Assembly: GCF_003977665.1 (NCBI RefSeq)
Contig: NZ_RYYV01000010.1
Location: 1 to 64,000, forward strand
DNA from: Dyella choica
Lineage (GTDB): Bacteria > Pseudomonadota > Gammaproteobacteria > Xanthomonadales > Rhodanobacteraceae
Reading direction: 5' to 3'
DNA length: 64,000 nucleotides
Under the pieces are notes generated by a model. That model was not told the origin of the DNA. It ran no database searches and saw nothing but the letters and a program-made list of their open reading frames with translations. Positions 34,992-44,001 of this stretch are shown here, piece after piece; position 1 is the stretch's first letter; the number at the start of each line of letters is the position of its first letter. Made by a program: the position numbers and the translations under genes.

Positions 34992-36266
34992 ACCCTCGGA
35001 GACGGTGGAAAGGGGCAGCCGCAGACACATCTCCGCGCCATATTCCGTGTTCCTGGTGATCAGCTCGCCGGCCAGCCGTTCGGCGGTGGCTTCAGCCAGC
35101 GCCAGGCCAATGCCCAAACCGCTTTGTTTGCCGCTCTCGCCGAGGATCGTGCGTGCACCGGTCGGGGCAAATCCAGGGCCGCGGTCGCGCACGATCCAAT
35201 CCAGCCACGTTCCGTCCCGGCGCACTTCGAGCGTCACGCTGTTCGAATCGCGCAGCGCCGAGGCATCGACCGCGTTATTGAGCAGGTTGAGCAAGGCGTG
35301 GCGCAGGCCAGGCGGCGTGCGCAGTACGAGCTGGTCAAGTTGCGGCGGTACGTGCAACTCTAGCTCTGCTTCAGGGCGCAGCAACTGGAAGCGCTTGAGG
35401 CAGCCATGGATGAAGGTCGCCAGGGTGACCCGTTCGGACTCCTGCGACAGCTGCGCCTTGCCGAAGGCGACCATCTCGCGAAGGATGGTGCGGCAGCGTT
35501 CCACCTGGCCCTCCAGCAAGGCCAGGTCTTCATCCAGCGTGGCATCCGAAGCGTGCTCGCGGCGCAGTTCCGGCAATAGCGTGCGCATGGTGGAAAGCGG
35601 AGTGTTGAGTTCATGCGCGGCGCCGGCCGCCTGCGTGGCGATGGCCATGATGCCTTCGTCGCGCAAGGCACGTTCGCGTACGCGCTGGACCTCCTGCTGC
35701 TGGGTGCGTACCGCGGTGGCCAGCCGGTTGATGAAGAAGCCAAGCAGCACGGCGGTAATGCCGAAGTTCACGCCCATGCCCGCCACGTGCAGCGAGAAGC
35801 CGTGGTCGTTTAGCGTCAGCTCGTTCATTGGCAACGGCACGTACCAGCGCAATAGCACGAAGTACGCAGCGCCCGCGGTGGCGGCCACGGCAAGAATCGC
35901 GCGCCCCGACAGGGCTGCTGCGCTGAGCGCGATGGGGACCAGCAACAGGGTGACGAACGGATTCCTGGCGCCGCCGGTGAAATACAGCAGATAGCCCAGC
36001 ACCAGCGTGTCCGCGACGATATGACACACCGTTTCCCATTCGCGAACCGGCCATGGCTGGCTGATCCGCCATGCGGCGAATACTGCGAACACGGCAAGCA
36101 GGTCGATGCCGAGCAGCAGCGAAAGCGTGGGGATGTCGATGTGCATCCACCAGGAACACACCATCACCGCCATGCTCTGGCCGGCGATGGCGCATAGGCG
36201 CAGCCACGCGAGAGTACGCGTGAGCGCGAACGGCCCGAAGGGCTGATTGAGGGGGTGTTGCGGCAT
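34986..36266 (-). CDS. regB: Redox sensor histidine kinase RegB/PrrB-like
   Basis: 426 residues with six membrane segments in the first 180. The quinone-site heptad GGARNPF is at 98-104, the H-box GAAHELNTPLSTM has His218, and Cys258 lies in ERCRTIL, 40 residues after the histidine as in the redox-switch cysteine of Rhodobacter RegB. The ATPase boxes (LLNNAVDAS, DRGPGF, GLGIGLAL) are intact. Expected to respond to the ubiquinone pool and phosphorylate RegA. Upstream on minus is the peptide transporter, 50 bases away. Confidence 0.92.
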   Translation of the reverse strand: MPQHPLNQPFGPFALTRTLAWLRLCAIAGQSMAVMVCSWWMHIDIPTLSLLLGIDLLAVFAVFAAWRISQPWPVREWETVCHIVADTLVLGYLLYFTGGARNPFVTLLLVPIALSAAALSGRAILAVAATAGAAYFVLLRWYVPLPMNELTLNDHGFSLHVAGMGVNFGITAVLLGFFINRLATAVRTQQQEVQRVRERALRDEGIMAIATQAAGAAHELNTPLSTMRTLLPELRREHASDATLDEDLALLEGQVERCRTILREMVAFGKAQLSQESERVTLATFIHGCLKRFQLLRPEAELELHVPPQLDQLVLRTPPGLRHALLNLLNNAVDASALRDSNSVTLEVRRDGTWLDWIVRDRGPGFAPTGARTILGESGKQSGLGIGLALAEATAERLAGELITRNTEYGAEMCLRLPLSTVSEGA

Positions 36267-36283
36267 GGCCGCAGCCTAGCAGG

Positions 36284-36307
36284 CCCCTCTCCCCGTCGGG
36301 GAGGGGG
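36284..36307. repeat. CCTCTCCCC/GGGGAGGGG hairpin
   Basis: CCCCTCTCCCC and CGGGGAGGGG arms around GT, in the 50-base gap between the peptide transporter gene and regB, both on minus. A partial terminator or mRNA-stability element is possible. Confidence 0.45.
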
Positions 36308-36315
36308 GCATCAAA

Positions 36316-37866
36316 TCAAGGCGTATCGAACTCCTCGCTGCGTGCGGCGGGCAGCGGTGCGTAATTGGCGGCCGAGCCGGAGTGCGTGGCCGACAGCTTG
36401 TTCATCAGCGGCAATATGAGGATGGCGACAACCGTGCAGCCGATGCCCACGAAGCCGAGGATATTGAACAGGTGCGTGTAGATCGCCAGTGATTGGAGCG
36501 GGTCGGTAAGGTTGTCCGGAATGTGCGCAACGTTGGCCACGACGCTGCCGAGGTATTGCGAAATGCCCACTGCCACGTAGTAGGCGCCCATCATGAATCC
36601 GCCCATGCGTTCGGGTACATAGCGCGCGATCATCGCCAGGCCAAGGCCGCTTACCAGCAGTTCGCCCAGTGAATACAGGCCGTAGCCCCAGATCATCACC
36701 CACGACGACACCTGCCCGTTCACCGCCCAGTTTGCGCCAAAGCCATACATGAAGAAGCCCAGCGCCACCGCAGCGAAACCCCAGGCGAATTTCGTTGCTA
36801 CGGAAGGATCCCTGCCGAGCTTGCCGAGCGAGTTGTAGATGAAGACCAGCACCGGGCTCAGCAATACGATCCAGATGGCGTTCAAATTCTGGTATTGCTC
36901 GGGAATCCAGTTGAACAGCTGGAAGCCGAAGATCGAGAACGAAAGATCTACGTTGCGCTGCGCGAACAGGTTAAGCGACGTCGCCATTTGCGCGTAGAAA
37001 ATGAAGAAGAAGATCGTCTGCACCGTCAGCACCAACGCTGCCGTCAAGCCGGCGCGTTCGCTTGGCTGGCTGCTGCGGATCAGGTGCACGAAGATGGCGA
37101 GGATCACGATGCCGGCGCCGTACACGCACCATTTGGCGATGGTTTCGCTTTGCAGGATGAAGGCGGCGATGAACACTGTCGCCACTGCCGCCAGCAGCAC
37201 GGCACCCAGGCGCTTGAAGTCGAGCGGGCGTTCGTCGCTGGGCGCGCCGATATGCGACAGCGTGCGTCGCATCAGCGTGTAATTGATCAGGCCCAGAACC
37301 AGACCGACGGAGCATGCGCCGAAGGCTGTGTGCCAACCCAGGTCATCGCCGAGGCGTGCGCCGATGTAATTGCGGATCCACGGCGTCGCGGTCATCGAGA
37401 CCATCGAACCGATGTTCACCGCCATGTAGTAGATGGTGAAGGCGCTATCGATGCGCGTTTCGTCGCCCTCGTAGATCTTGCGTACGAGGTTGCCGGCGTT
37501 GGGCTTGAAGAAGCCGTTGCCGACCACGATCACGCCGAGGGAGAGATAGGTGACGTACGCGTTTTCCGTGGGGATCCAAAGCATCGCGTAACCGAGCGCG
37601 AGGATGCTGGCGCCGATCAGCATGCTGCGCCGAGTGCCCAGCAGCTTGTCGCCGACCCAGCCTCCGATCGCCGGAGTGGCGTAGATCAACGCTGCCGCCG
37701 CACCCCAGACCAGATTGGCCTTGGTGTCGACGAAACCCAGCTTCTTCATCATGAAGGTGACCATCAGCACCTGCATGCCGTAGAAGCCGAAGCGCTCCCA
37801 CATTTCGATGAGGAAGACCGTGGTAAAGGAGCGGGTGGATGAAACAGGATGACTCATAGTGGTCAT
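36316..37866 (-). CDS. Proton-dependent oligopeptide transporter (POT/PTR family)
   Basis: 516 residues with about 14 membrane helices. EMWERFGFYGMQVLMV near the N-terminus is the ExxERFxxYG proton-coupling motif of POT carriers; GNGFFKPNAGNLV and FTIYYMAVNIGS are the family signatures. Imports di- and tripeptides with H+. The start at 37866 (MTTMSHPV) is preferred over 37953 because GGAAG precedes it at a good distance. It diverges from dgkA; the 249-base gap holds the palindrome AGGTC-GATATA-GACCT (37895-37910) and no gene. Confidence 0.93.
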   Translation of the reverse strand: MTTMSHPVSSTRSFTTVFLIEMWERFGFYGMQVLMVTFMMKKLGFVDTKANLVWGAAAALIYATPAIGGWVGDKLLGTRRSMLIGASILALGYAMLWIPTENAYVTYLSLGVIVVGNGFFKPNAGNLVRKIYEGDETRIDSAFTIYYMAVNIGSMVSMTATPWIRNYIGARLGDDLGWHTAFGACSVGLVLGLINYTLMRRTLSHIGAPSDERPLDFKRLGAVLLAAVATVFIAAFILQSETIAKWCVYGAGIVILAIFVHLIRSSQPSERAGLTAALVLTVQTIFFFIFYAQMATSLNLFAQRNVDLSFSIFGFQLFNWIPEQYQNLNAIWIVLLSPVLVFIYNSLGKLGRDPSVATKFAWGFAAVALGFFMYGFGANWAVNGQVSSWVMIWGYGLYSLGELLVSGLGLAMIARYVPERMGGFMMGAYYVAVGISQYLGSVVANVAHIPDNLTDPLQSLAIYTHLFNILGFVGIGCTVVAILILPLMNKLSATHSGSAANYAPLPAARSEEFDTP

Positions 37867-38115
37867 GGGGCGCTTCCGTAATACGTGTACTACTAGGTCG
37901 ATATAGACCTGATTTCGCCTGCGGCGAGGCATATTCGTTCCAGCGTAACGCAAATGTCATTAGCTAAAAGTTGCAATGCGGCAAGCAAAATCCTGCGGAG
38001 CGCCTGTGTGCCTGCTGGCTTATGGCATCATGACCGTCCTGTTGCCGCCGCCCGGGAGCATTGCCCGCCATGCAAAAAAATGCCGTAATGCCCTTATGGC
38101 CAAGCCTTTTCAGCC

Positions 38116-38490
38116 ATGCCCGGTAACGGGTTTCGCGGCGACCCGCGCCAGCTGTGGCGCGCTTTCCGATGGTCGATGAGCGGCTTGCGGGCAGGCTGGC
38201 GTCACGAGGCGTCGTTTCGGCTGGAGGCGATGCTTACCGTCATCCTGGTTCCCGTCGGCTTGTGGATCGGAAACGGAGCGCTGGAGAAAATCGCCCTGGT
38301 ATTCCCGGTCATCCTGGTCCTTTCGGTGGAACTGCTCAATTCCGCGATCGAGGCCGTGGTCGACAAGGTCAGTCCCGAATTTCACGAGCTGGCTGGCCGG
38401 GCCAAGGACATGGGCTCGGCAGCGGTATTCCTGCTGCTGGTGCTGGTGGTGCTGTGCTGGGGGCTGATTCTGGGGCCGCGCTGGTTTTGA
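38116..38490 (+). CDS. dgkA: Diacylglycerol kinase
   Basis: Small inner-membrane kinase, 124 residues, three membrane helices. ELLNSAIEAVVD and RAKDMGSAAVFLLL are the catalytic signatures. Recycles diacylglycerol left by glycan synthesis to phosphatidic acid. lemA starts 52 bases downstream on the same strand. Confidence 0.95.
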   Translation: MPGNGFRGDPRQLWRAFRWSMSGLRAGWRHEASFRLEAMLTVILVPVGLWIGNGALEKIALVFPVILVLSVELLNSAIEAVVDKVSPEFHELAGRAKDMGSAAVFLLLVLVVLCWGLILGPRWF

Positions 38491-38542
38491 CGTTGAACCA
38501 GCCAGGTGCTGCAATGGCCGTCAACAGGAAAGGAGCATTCCC

Positions 38543-39163
38543 ATGAAAATCCTACGCGTTGTTGCGCTGTTGCTGTTGACCTTCATGCTGTCCGGTTGTG
38601 GCTACAACGCCATCCAGAAACAGGACGAGATGGTCAAGGCGCAATGGTCCGAAGTGCTCAACCAGTATCAGCGTCGCACGGACCTGGTGCCGAATCTGGT
38701 CAACACGGTCAAGGGTTATGCCGCGCACGAAGACAAGATCTTTACCGAAGTGGCCGAGGCACGTTCGCGCGCGGGCAGCATCCAGGTAACTCCCGAACTG
38801 GCGAACAATCCTGAAGCCCTGGCCAAATTCCAGGCCGCGCAGGGCCAGCTCACCGGCGCCTTGTCGCGGCTGATGGCGGTAAGCGAGAGCTATCCGAACC
38901 TGAAAGCGGACGGCGTGTTCCAGAACCTGCAGGCACAGTTGGAAGGTACGGAAAACCGCATCGCGGTGGCGCGCAATCGCTACATCCAGGCGGTGCAGCA
39001 ATACAACTCGTTGGTCCGCAGCTTTCCCAACAATCTCACCGCCAAGCTGTTCGGCTACCAGGTGAAGCCGAATTTCTCGGTGGAGAATGAAAAGGCGATT
39101 TCCACTGCCCCCACCGTGGATTTCGGTAGCGGCAGGCCCGCTGCTGCCGCTTCGGCGCACTGA
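38543..39163 (+). CDS. lemA: LemA family protein
   Basis: 206 residues with a lipoprotein-like start (MLSGC, Cys19) and the LemA helical repeats (YQRRTDLVPNLVNTVKGYA, AVARNRYIQAVQQYN). The function of the family is unclear. It leads a lemA-tpm-tpm run, a common pairing. AAAGGAG is its ribosome site. The next gene starts one base after its stop. Confidence 0.93.
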   Translation: MKILRVVALLLLTFMLSGCGYNAIQKQDEMVKAQWSEVLNQYQRRTDLVPNLVNTVKGYAAHEDKIFTEVAEARSRAGSIQVTPELANNPEALAKFQAAQGQLTGALSRLMAVSESYPNLKADGVFQNLQAQLEGTENRIAVARNRYIQAVQQYNSLVRSFPNNLTAKLFGYQVKPNFSVENEKAISTAPTVDFGSGRPAAAASAH

Positions 39164-39164
39164 C

Positions 39165-40058
39165 ATGCTGCGGCGCGGCCTGCGCCTGTGGATGGTGCTG
39201 GCGATAGCCCTGCTGTCGCCTTGGGCCCTATTGCATGCGGACGATCAGCCTGCGGTGCCCAAGCTAACGCGTCACGTAACCGATCTTACGGGTACGCTGA
39301 CATCGCAGCAGATCGATCAGCTCGATACCCGGCTCGTTGATCTGGAAAAGCGCAAGGGCGCGCAACTCATCGTGCTGATGGTCGGCAGCACGCAGCCCGA
39401 TGAGATCGAGGACTACTCCCTGCGCGTTGCCGAGGCGAACAAGGTCGGCCGCAAAGGCATCGATGATGGCGTATTGCTGTTCATTGCCAAGCATGACCGG
39501 CAGGTCCGCATCGAGACCGGCTACGGCCTGGAAGGTGCGATTCCCGATGCGGCTGCGGCTCGCATCATTCGCGAGTACATTGCGCCAAAGTTTCGCAATG
39601 ACGATTACTTCGGCGGCATCCACGATGCCGTGGGCGCGCTGACGCAGTTGATTGATGGCGAGCCTTTGCCGCCGCCCGTGCACGGCAATGAAGTGCGGCA
39701 TGGTCCGAATCTGCAGGGGTTGTTTTTCATTGCCCTGTTCTCGTTGATCGGTATGCGCGGCATCTTCGGCCGCACGCCTGTACTGGTGCGCGCGCCCCTG
39801 GGGGGCGTCGTGGTGGGCGGCTTGCTATGGATGCTGGCGTCGGCGGGTGTGGGCATCGTTGGCGGCCTTCTCGGCAGCCTGTTCATGCTGCTGCCGGCTG
39901 GTTCGGGCCGATCCATCGGAGGTGGCGGCTGGGGCGGTTGGGGCGGCGGCGGGTTTGGCGGAGGCGGGGGTGGCGGTTTCGGCAGCGGTGGAACCGGCGG
40001 CGGCTTTGGCGGTGGCGGCGGCGATTTCGGCGGCGGCGGTGCTTCGGGGAGCTGGTGA
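39165..40058 (+). CDS. TPM-domain protein with Gly-rich tail (YgcG family)
   Basis: 297 residues: signal peptide (about 1-25), a TPM phosphatase-like domain (VTDLTGTLTSQQIDQLD to QVRIETGYGLEGAIPD, about 37-175), a membrane segment near 205-250, and a tail made almost only of Gly, Ser and Phe (GGGGWGGWGGGGFGG). TPM proteins may act in photosystem repair in plants; the bacterial role is unknown. The start one base after the lemA stop is the only one that avoids overlap. Confidence 0.9.
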   Translation: MLRRGLRLWMVLAIALLSPWALLHADDQPAVPKLTRHVTDLTGTLTSQQIDQLDTRLVDLEKRKGAQLIVLMVGSTQPDEIEDYSLRVAEANKVGRKGIDDGVLLFIAKHDRQVRIETGYGLEGAIPDAAAARIIREYIAPKFRNDDYFGGIHDAVGALTQLIDGEPLPPPVHGNEVRHGPNLQGLFFIALFSLIGMRGIFGRTPVLVRAPLGGVVVGGLLWMLASAGVGIVGGLLGSLFMLLPAGSGRSIGGGGWGGWGGGGFGGGGGGGFGSGGTGGGFGGGGGDFGGGGASGSW

Positions 40059-40059
40059 C

Positions 40060-40566
40060 ATGCCTTCGCGTACGCAACGAATCATGGCGAATCTGTTCGA
40101 AGGCTGGTTCCAGCTCCACCGGCGCTTTCCAGCCGAACTGCTGGATGACATGACCGCCGCGATTGCCGATGGCGAACGCGTGCATCTGGGCGAAGTGCGT
40201 TTCGCCATCGAGTCGCGCCTTCCGCTGCCGGTGGTGTGGGCAGGGCTGGATGCCAGCACGCGTGCACGGCAAGTGTTCGGGCAACTTGCCGTGTGGGATA
40301 CCGAACACAACTGCGGCGTACTGATCTATGTGCTGATGTCGGAGCATCGCATCGAAATCGTCGCCGATCGCGGCATTGCACGGCGTGTGCCGCAGGAGGA
40401 ATGGGGGGCGATCTGTGCTGGCATGCGGGAGAATTTTGCCGCGGGGCAATGGCGTGCGGGGGCCTTGCACGGCATCACCCAGGTGCATGCGCTGCTGGCG
40501 AAGCATTTTCCCAGCCACGGGCGGGCGCGTCCGGATGAATTGCCGGATCGCCCGGTGCTGCTCTGA
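40060..40566 (+). CDS. TPM-domain protein, second copy
   Basis: 168 residues, cytosolic by sequence, containing a shorter TPM domain (AAIADGERVHLGEVRFAIE, then RARQVFGQLAVWDTEHNCGV and IEIVADRGIARRV). It begins one base after the previous stop, so the three genes form one unit with lemA. It faces fimT tail to tail, 12 bases apart. Confidence 0.88.
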   Translation: MPSRTQRIMANLFEGWFQLHRRFPAELLDDMTAAIADGERVHLGEVRFAIESRLPLPVVWAGLDASTRARQVFGQLAVWDTEHNCGVLIYVLMSEHRIEIVADRGIARRVPQEEWGAICAGMRENFAAGQWRAGALHGITQVHALLAKHFPSHGRARPDELPDRPVLL

Positions 40567-40578
40567 GCCACTTGCTCA

Positions 40579-41115
40579 TCAGCTGCCCGATGCGCATTTG
40601 GCCACATCCTCCCGCTCGGGTATCGCGGCTCGGATACGTCCCTGCATCGCCACACGCACCACCAGAATTCGTGGGGGCTGTTCGCGCGTGCAGAACACCA
40701 GGCTCTGCATGCTGCCCGCGGAAGTGCCATCCGGCTTGAACCAGAATTGTTTCTTGTCGCTGCCCACGATACGGATCGAGTTGGAGTATTTGCCCCCGGT
40801 GTAAAGCGGTTTCCCGTCCACCTGCTGCCTGCCGCCCGAGTCGCGCCCGATCAACCAGCCGCCCTGCCAATCGTTGTCCTTGTTGCAAGTGAGTGCGTTG
40901 CGACTAGGGCAGAGAATGATGCGCGCCTGCTCGTTCACGGCCAGATTGCGCGCATACTGCAAGGCCGCGATATAGTCGCCCTGCGCAACACGCAATTCAT
41001 GACCCAGCATCAGGCGGCGAAGGCCCGGCACGGCGATCATCGCCAGTATGGCCAGCACCGCCAGGACGACGATCTGCTCGATCAGCCCGAAGCCTCTTGC
41101 ATGGGTCATTCTCAT
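40579..41115 (-). CDS. fimT: GspH/FimT-type pseudopilin
   Basis: 178 residues with a type III signal: ARG then FGLIEQIVVLAVLAILA, cleavable after Gly8 with Glu at +5 and a hydrophobic helix. The rest matches the GspH/FimT domain (YARNLAVNEQARIILCPS, GWLIGRD). A minor pilin of type IV pili or of a type II secretion pseudopilus. It is alone: no pilV/W/X/Y1/E or gsp genes lie near, though the Pil-Chp operon is in the same window. Confidence 0.88.
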   Translation of the reverse strand: MRMTHARGFGLIEQIVVLAVLAILAMIAVPGLRRLMLGHELRVAQGDYIAALQYARNLAVNEQARIILCPSRNALTCNKDNDWQGGWLIGRDSGGRQQVDGKPLYTGGKYSNSIRIVGSDKKQFWFKPDGTSAGSMQSLVFCTREQPPRILVVRVAMQGRIRAAIPEREDVAKCASGS

Positions 41116-41180
41116 TCACGCCATGCTAGGCCCGGCTTTCGCAGGGCCTAGCGGCTCATGCCGCGGAGCCGGTCAGGCTC

Positions 41181-41201
41181 TGCTGACAAACGTTGTCAGC
41201 A
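41181..41201. promoter_or_regulatory. 21-base palindrome upstream of uvrB
   Basis: TGCTGACAA-ACG-TTGTCAGCA, perfect 9-base arms, 41 bases before the uvrB ATG; TAAAAT at 41210-41215 could be a -10 box. A likely operator; it fits neither the Xanthomonas TTAG-type nor the E. coli CTGT-N8-ACAG LexA site. Confidence 0.5.
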
Positions 41202-41242
41202 CTCATGTTTAAAATGTTCTGGAACTGCCTGAAGTGACGCCC

Positions 41243-43276
41243 ATGACTGATCGCGACCGTTTCGAACTTGTGTCCAGCTACCAGCCCGCCGGTGACCAGC
41301 CGGAGGCCATCAGACGCCTGGTCGAGGGCTTCGAGTCCGGCCTGGCGGGGCAGACCCTGCTGGGTGTCACCGGCTCCGGCAAGACTTTCGCCATCGCCAA
41401 CGTGGTTGCGCAGGTGCAGCGCCCCACCATCGTACTGGCGCATAACAAGACGCTGGCGGCGCAGCTCTACGGCGAGTTCAAGGAATTCTTTCCGAACAAT
41501 GCGGTGGAATACTTCGTCAGCTACTACGACTACTACCAGCCGGAAGCGTATGTGGTCGCCTCGGATACCTTTATCGAGAAGGACGCTTCGATCAACGAGC
41601 ACATCGAGCAGATGCGGCTGGCCGCGACCAAGGCACTGCTTTCGCGCAAGGATTCGTTGATCGTTGCCACCGTCTCGGCCATCTACGGCTTGGGCGATCC
41701 GGAGGACTACCTGTCGCTGCGGCTTATCCTTGCGCGTGGCGAGCGCATTGAGCAGCGCGCACTGATCCGCCAGCTCACCGAACTGCAGTACACGCGCAAC
41801 GAAACCGAGCTGCGCCGCGGCACCTATCGCGTGCGCGGCGAGGTCATCGACGTGTTTCCGGCCGAATCGGAAACCGAGGCATTGCGCATCGAACTGTTCG
41901 ATGGTGAAGTGGAAAACCTCGCGCTGTTCGATCCGCTTACCGGTGAAACCATTCGCAAAGTGCCTCGCTACACCGTCTATCCGCGTACTCACTACGCCAG
42001 CACGCGCGAGAGCGTCCTGAACGCGATCGAGACCATCAAGGTGGAGCTGAAGGAGCGTCTGGAGCTGCTTTACAAGGAAAACCGTCTGGTGGAGGCGCAA
42101 CGCCTGGACCAGCGTACGCGCTTCGACCTGGAAATGATGGCCGAGGTGGGTTACTGCCAGGGTATCGAAAACTATTCGCGGCACCTCACGCGCCGCGCGC
42201 CGGGTGAACCGCCGCCGACCCTGTTCGACTATCTGCCAGCCGATGCCTTGCTGGTGATCGACGAGTCGCACGCCACCGTGCCGCAGCTCGGCGCGATGTA
42301 CAAGGGCGACCGCTCGCGCAAGGAAACGCTGGTGGAATTCGGATTTCGTCTGCCATCGGCGATGGATAACCGTCCGCTGCGCTTTGAAGAGTTCGAGCGC
42401 CGCGCGCCGCGAACGATCTACGTCTCCGCCACGCCCTCCAAATACGAGCTGGAAAAGTCCGGCGACGCCGTGGTGGAGCTGGTGGTCCGCCCCACCGGCC
42501 TGATCGACCCGGAAGTGGAGGTGCGGCCGGTGCGTACGCAGGTGGACGACTTGCTTGGTGAAGCGAAGAAGGTCATCGCCATGGGCGATCGCGTACTGGT
42601 CACCACGCTGACCAAGCGCATGGCCGAAAACCTGACCGAATACCTCAGCGAACACGATATAAAGGTGCGTTATCTCCATTCGGACATCGAAACGGTGGAA
42701 CGCGTGGAGATCATCCGCGATCTGCGCCTGGGGGAATTCGATGTACTGGTGGGCATCAACCTGTTGCGCGAGGGTCTGGACATGCCCGAGGTGTCGCTGG
42801 TGGCGATTCTTGACGCCGACAAGGAAGGCTTCCTGCGTTCGGCCGGCTCGCTGATCCAGACCATCGGCCGCGCTGCGCGCAACGTGCGCGGCAGGGCGAT
42901 CCTCTATGCCGACGAAGTCACCCGCTCGATGCGGGCGGCGATGGACGAAACCAGCCGTCGTCGCGAAAAACAGGTGGCCTGGAACCTGATCCACGGCATC
43001 ACGCCGCAATCCGTGGTGCGCCGCATCGCCGACATCATGGAGGGTGCGCGCAGCGACGCCCCGGGCCGGGCGCGCGGCAAGGCTGCGCGTGGCCGTGCGG
43101 CAGGCGTGGCCGAGCAGGCCGCAGACTATGCCAGCCTCAGTGCCGACCAGGCCGCACAGATGGTCAAGCGGCTGGAGGCCGAGATGCGCAAGCACGCGGA
43201 AAACCTGGAATTCGAGGAGGCGGCCCGCCTGCGCGACCGAATCCAGCGGCTCCGCGAGCAGGCTTTGCGCGAATAG
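41243..43276 (+). CDS. uvrB: Excinuclease ABC subunit B
   Basis: Nucleotide excision repair helicase-like subunit that loads with UvrA and hands over to UvrC. 677 residues from ATG 41243 (a GTG nine bases earlier is possible). Walker A GVTGSGKT, the beta-hairpin [20 protein letters not shown], helicase motif VI region [12 protein letters not shown], and the C-terminal UVR motif ([18 protein letters not shown]). Stands alone. Confidence 0.97.
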   Translation: MTDRDRFELVSSYQPAGDQPEAIRRLVEGFESGLAGQTLLGVTGSGKTFAIANVVAQVQRPTIVLAHNKTLAAQLYGEFKEFFPNNAVEYFVSYYDYYQPEAYVVASDTFIEKDASINEHIEQMRLAATKALLSRKDSLIVATVSAIYGLGDPEDYLSLRLILARGERIEQRALIRQLTELQYTRNETELRRGTYRVRGEVIDVFPAESETEALRIELFDGEVENLALFDPLTGETIRKVPRYTVYPRTHYASTRESVLNAIETIKVELKERLELLYKENRLVEAQRLDQRTRFDLEMMAEVGYCQGIENYSRHLTRRAPGEPPPTLFDYLPADALLVIDESHATVPQLGAMYKGDRSRKETLVEFGFRLPSAMDNRPLRFEEFERRAPRTIYVSATPSKYELEKSGDAVVELVVRPTGLIDPEVEVRPVRTQVDDLLGEAKKVIAMGDRVLVTTLTKRMAENLTEYLSEHDIKVRYLHSDIETVERVEIIRDLRLGEFDVLVGINLLREGLDMPEVSLVAILDADKEGFLRSAGSLIQTIGRAARNVRGRAILYADEVTRSMRAAMDETSRRREKQVAWNLIHGITPQSVVRRIADIMEGARSDAPGRARGKAARGRAAGVAEQAADYASLSADQAAQMVKRLEAEMRKHAENLEFEEAARLRDRIQRLREQALRE

Positions 43277-43293
43277 AGCGGTTCCGGTACACT
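43265..43293 (+). promoter_or_regulatory. Candidate promoter of tRNA-Val
   Basis: TTGCGC (43265-43270), 17 bases, TACACT (43288-43293); the tRNA begins 33 bases later. It overlaps the end of uvrB. Confidence 0.45.
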
Positions 43294-43326
43294 ACGCGGC
43301 TCGCGCGGTGCTCCGTGCGAACCTAC

Positions 43327-43401
43327 GGGCGGTTAGCTCAGCGGTAGAGCACTTCCTTGACATGGAAGGGGTCACAAGTTCGATCCTTGTACCGCCCACC
43401 A
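43327..43401 (+). tRNA. tRNA-Val (GAC)
   Basis: Full cloverleaf of 75 bases: acceptor GGGCGGT/ACCGCCC, D arm GCTC/GAGC, anticodon arm CTTCC/GGAAG with loop TTGACAT (anticodon GAC), T arm ACAAG/CTTGT with TTCGATC, discriminator A and encoded CCA. Confidence 0.97.
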
Positions 43402-43410
43402 AATCCCGAT

Positions 43411-43438
43411 AAAACGGCGTGCTTCGGCACGCCGTTTT
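43411..43438 (+). terminator. Rho-independent terminator after tRNA-Val
   Basis: AAAACGGCGTGC and GCACGCCGTTTT with tetraloop TTCG, perfect 12-base arms ending in four T residues, ten bases past the tRNA. Confidence 0.85.
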
Positions 43439-43456
43439 CGTTAGTGGGAGCTGGAC

Positions 43457-43906
43457 ATGCTCTACCCGTGGGTCAAGACATTTCACCTGTTGTTCGTGAT
43501 TGCCTGGATGTCGGCCGTGTTCTATCTGCCGCGGATCCTGGTGAACATCGCCGAGGCGGGCGGCGATGCGGCCGTGCAGGCGCGTTTGTATCTGATGGGG
43601 CGGCGTTTGTACCGCTTCGGGCACAACCTGTTCGGTTTGGCCTTTGCGCTTGGACTGACGCTGTGGCAGGGCTGGCGCGTATTTCCCCGCCAATTGCCGA
43701 ACGTCACCGCTTCCATGCACTGGATCGACGCCAAGCTGGGGCTTGTGGCGCTGCTGCTGGCGTATTTCGTGTGGATGGGGCGCGTGCTCAAGCGTGGTGA
43801 AATGGGCGGGGCATTGCCGTCGGCGCGTACATTGCGCCTGTTGAACGAGCTGCCCGTGCTGGTATTGCTGGGCGTGCTGTACCTGGTGCTGGCGAAACCG
43901 TTCTGA
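43457..43906 (+). CDS. HemJ/CopD-family membrane protein
   Basis: 149 residues with four membrane segments. KTFHLLFVIAWMSAVFYLPR and the closing NELPVLVLLGVLYLVLAKPF fit the UPF0093/HemJ group (protoporphyrinogen oxidase) and the related CopD family. The conserved His10 could bind haem. No other haem genes adjoin it. HemJ is the more likely reading; not certain. Confidence 0.75.
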   Translation: MLYPWVKTFHLLFVIAWMSAVFYLPRILVNIAEAGGDAAVQARLYLMGRRLYRFGHNLFGLAFALGLTLWQGWRVFPRQLPNVTASMHWIDAKLGLVALLLAYFVWMGRVLKRGEMGGALPSARTLRLLNELPVLVLLGVLYLVLAKPF

Positions 43907-43928
43907 CTCGCAGGCCGGGACGACCATC

Positions 43929-44001
43929 GTAGGCTGGGTTGGAAAGCCCGGCATTGCCATGCATAAATCCGCGCGATGCTGGAATTGTCATTCCGGCCTA
44001 C
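43929..44001. repeat. GTAGG/CCTAC-family repeat, copy H (long form)
   Basis: Begins GTAGGCTGGGTTGG and ends CCGGCCTAC, with two inner stems. The CTA at 43998-44000 is the stop codon of the epimerase gene on minus. It lies between convergent genes. Confidence 0.85.

Noticed and set aside
41181-41201. LexA box before uvrB
   Set aside because: The palindrome matches neither the E. coli CTGT-N8-ACAG form nor the Xanthomonas TTAG-type site, so I left it as an unidentified operator.
41156-43195. A 679-codon open frame antisense to uvrB
   Set aside because: Lies wholly over uvrB, is His/Arg-rich and shows no family signature.
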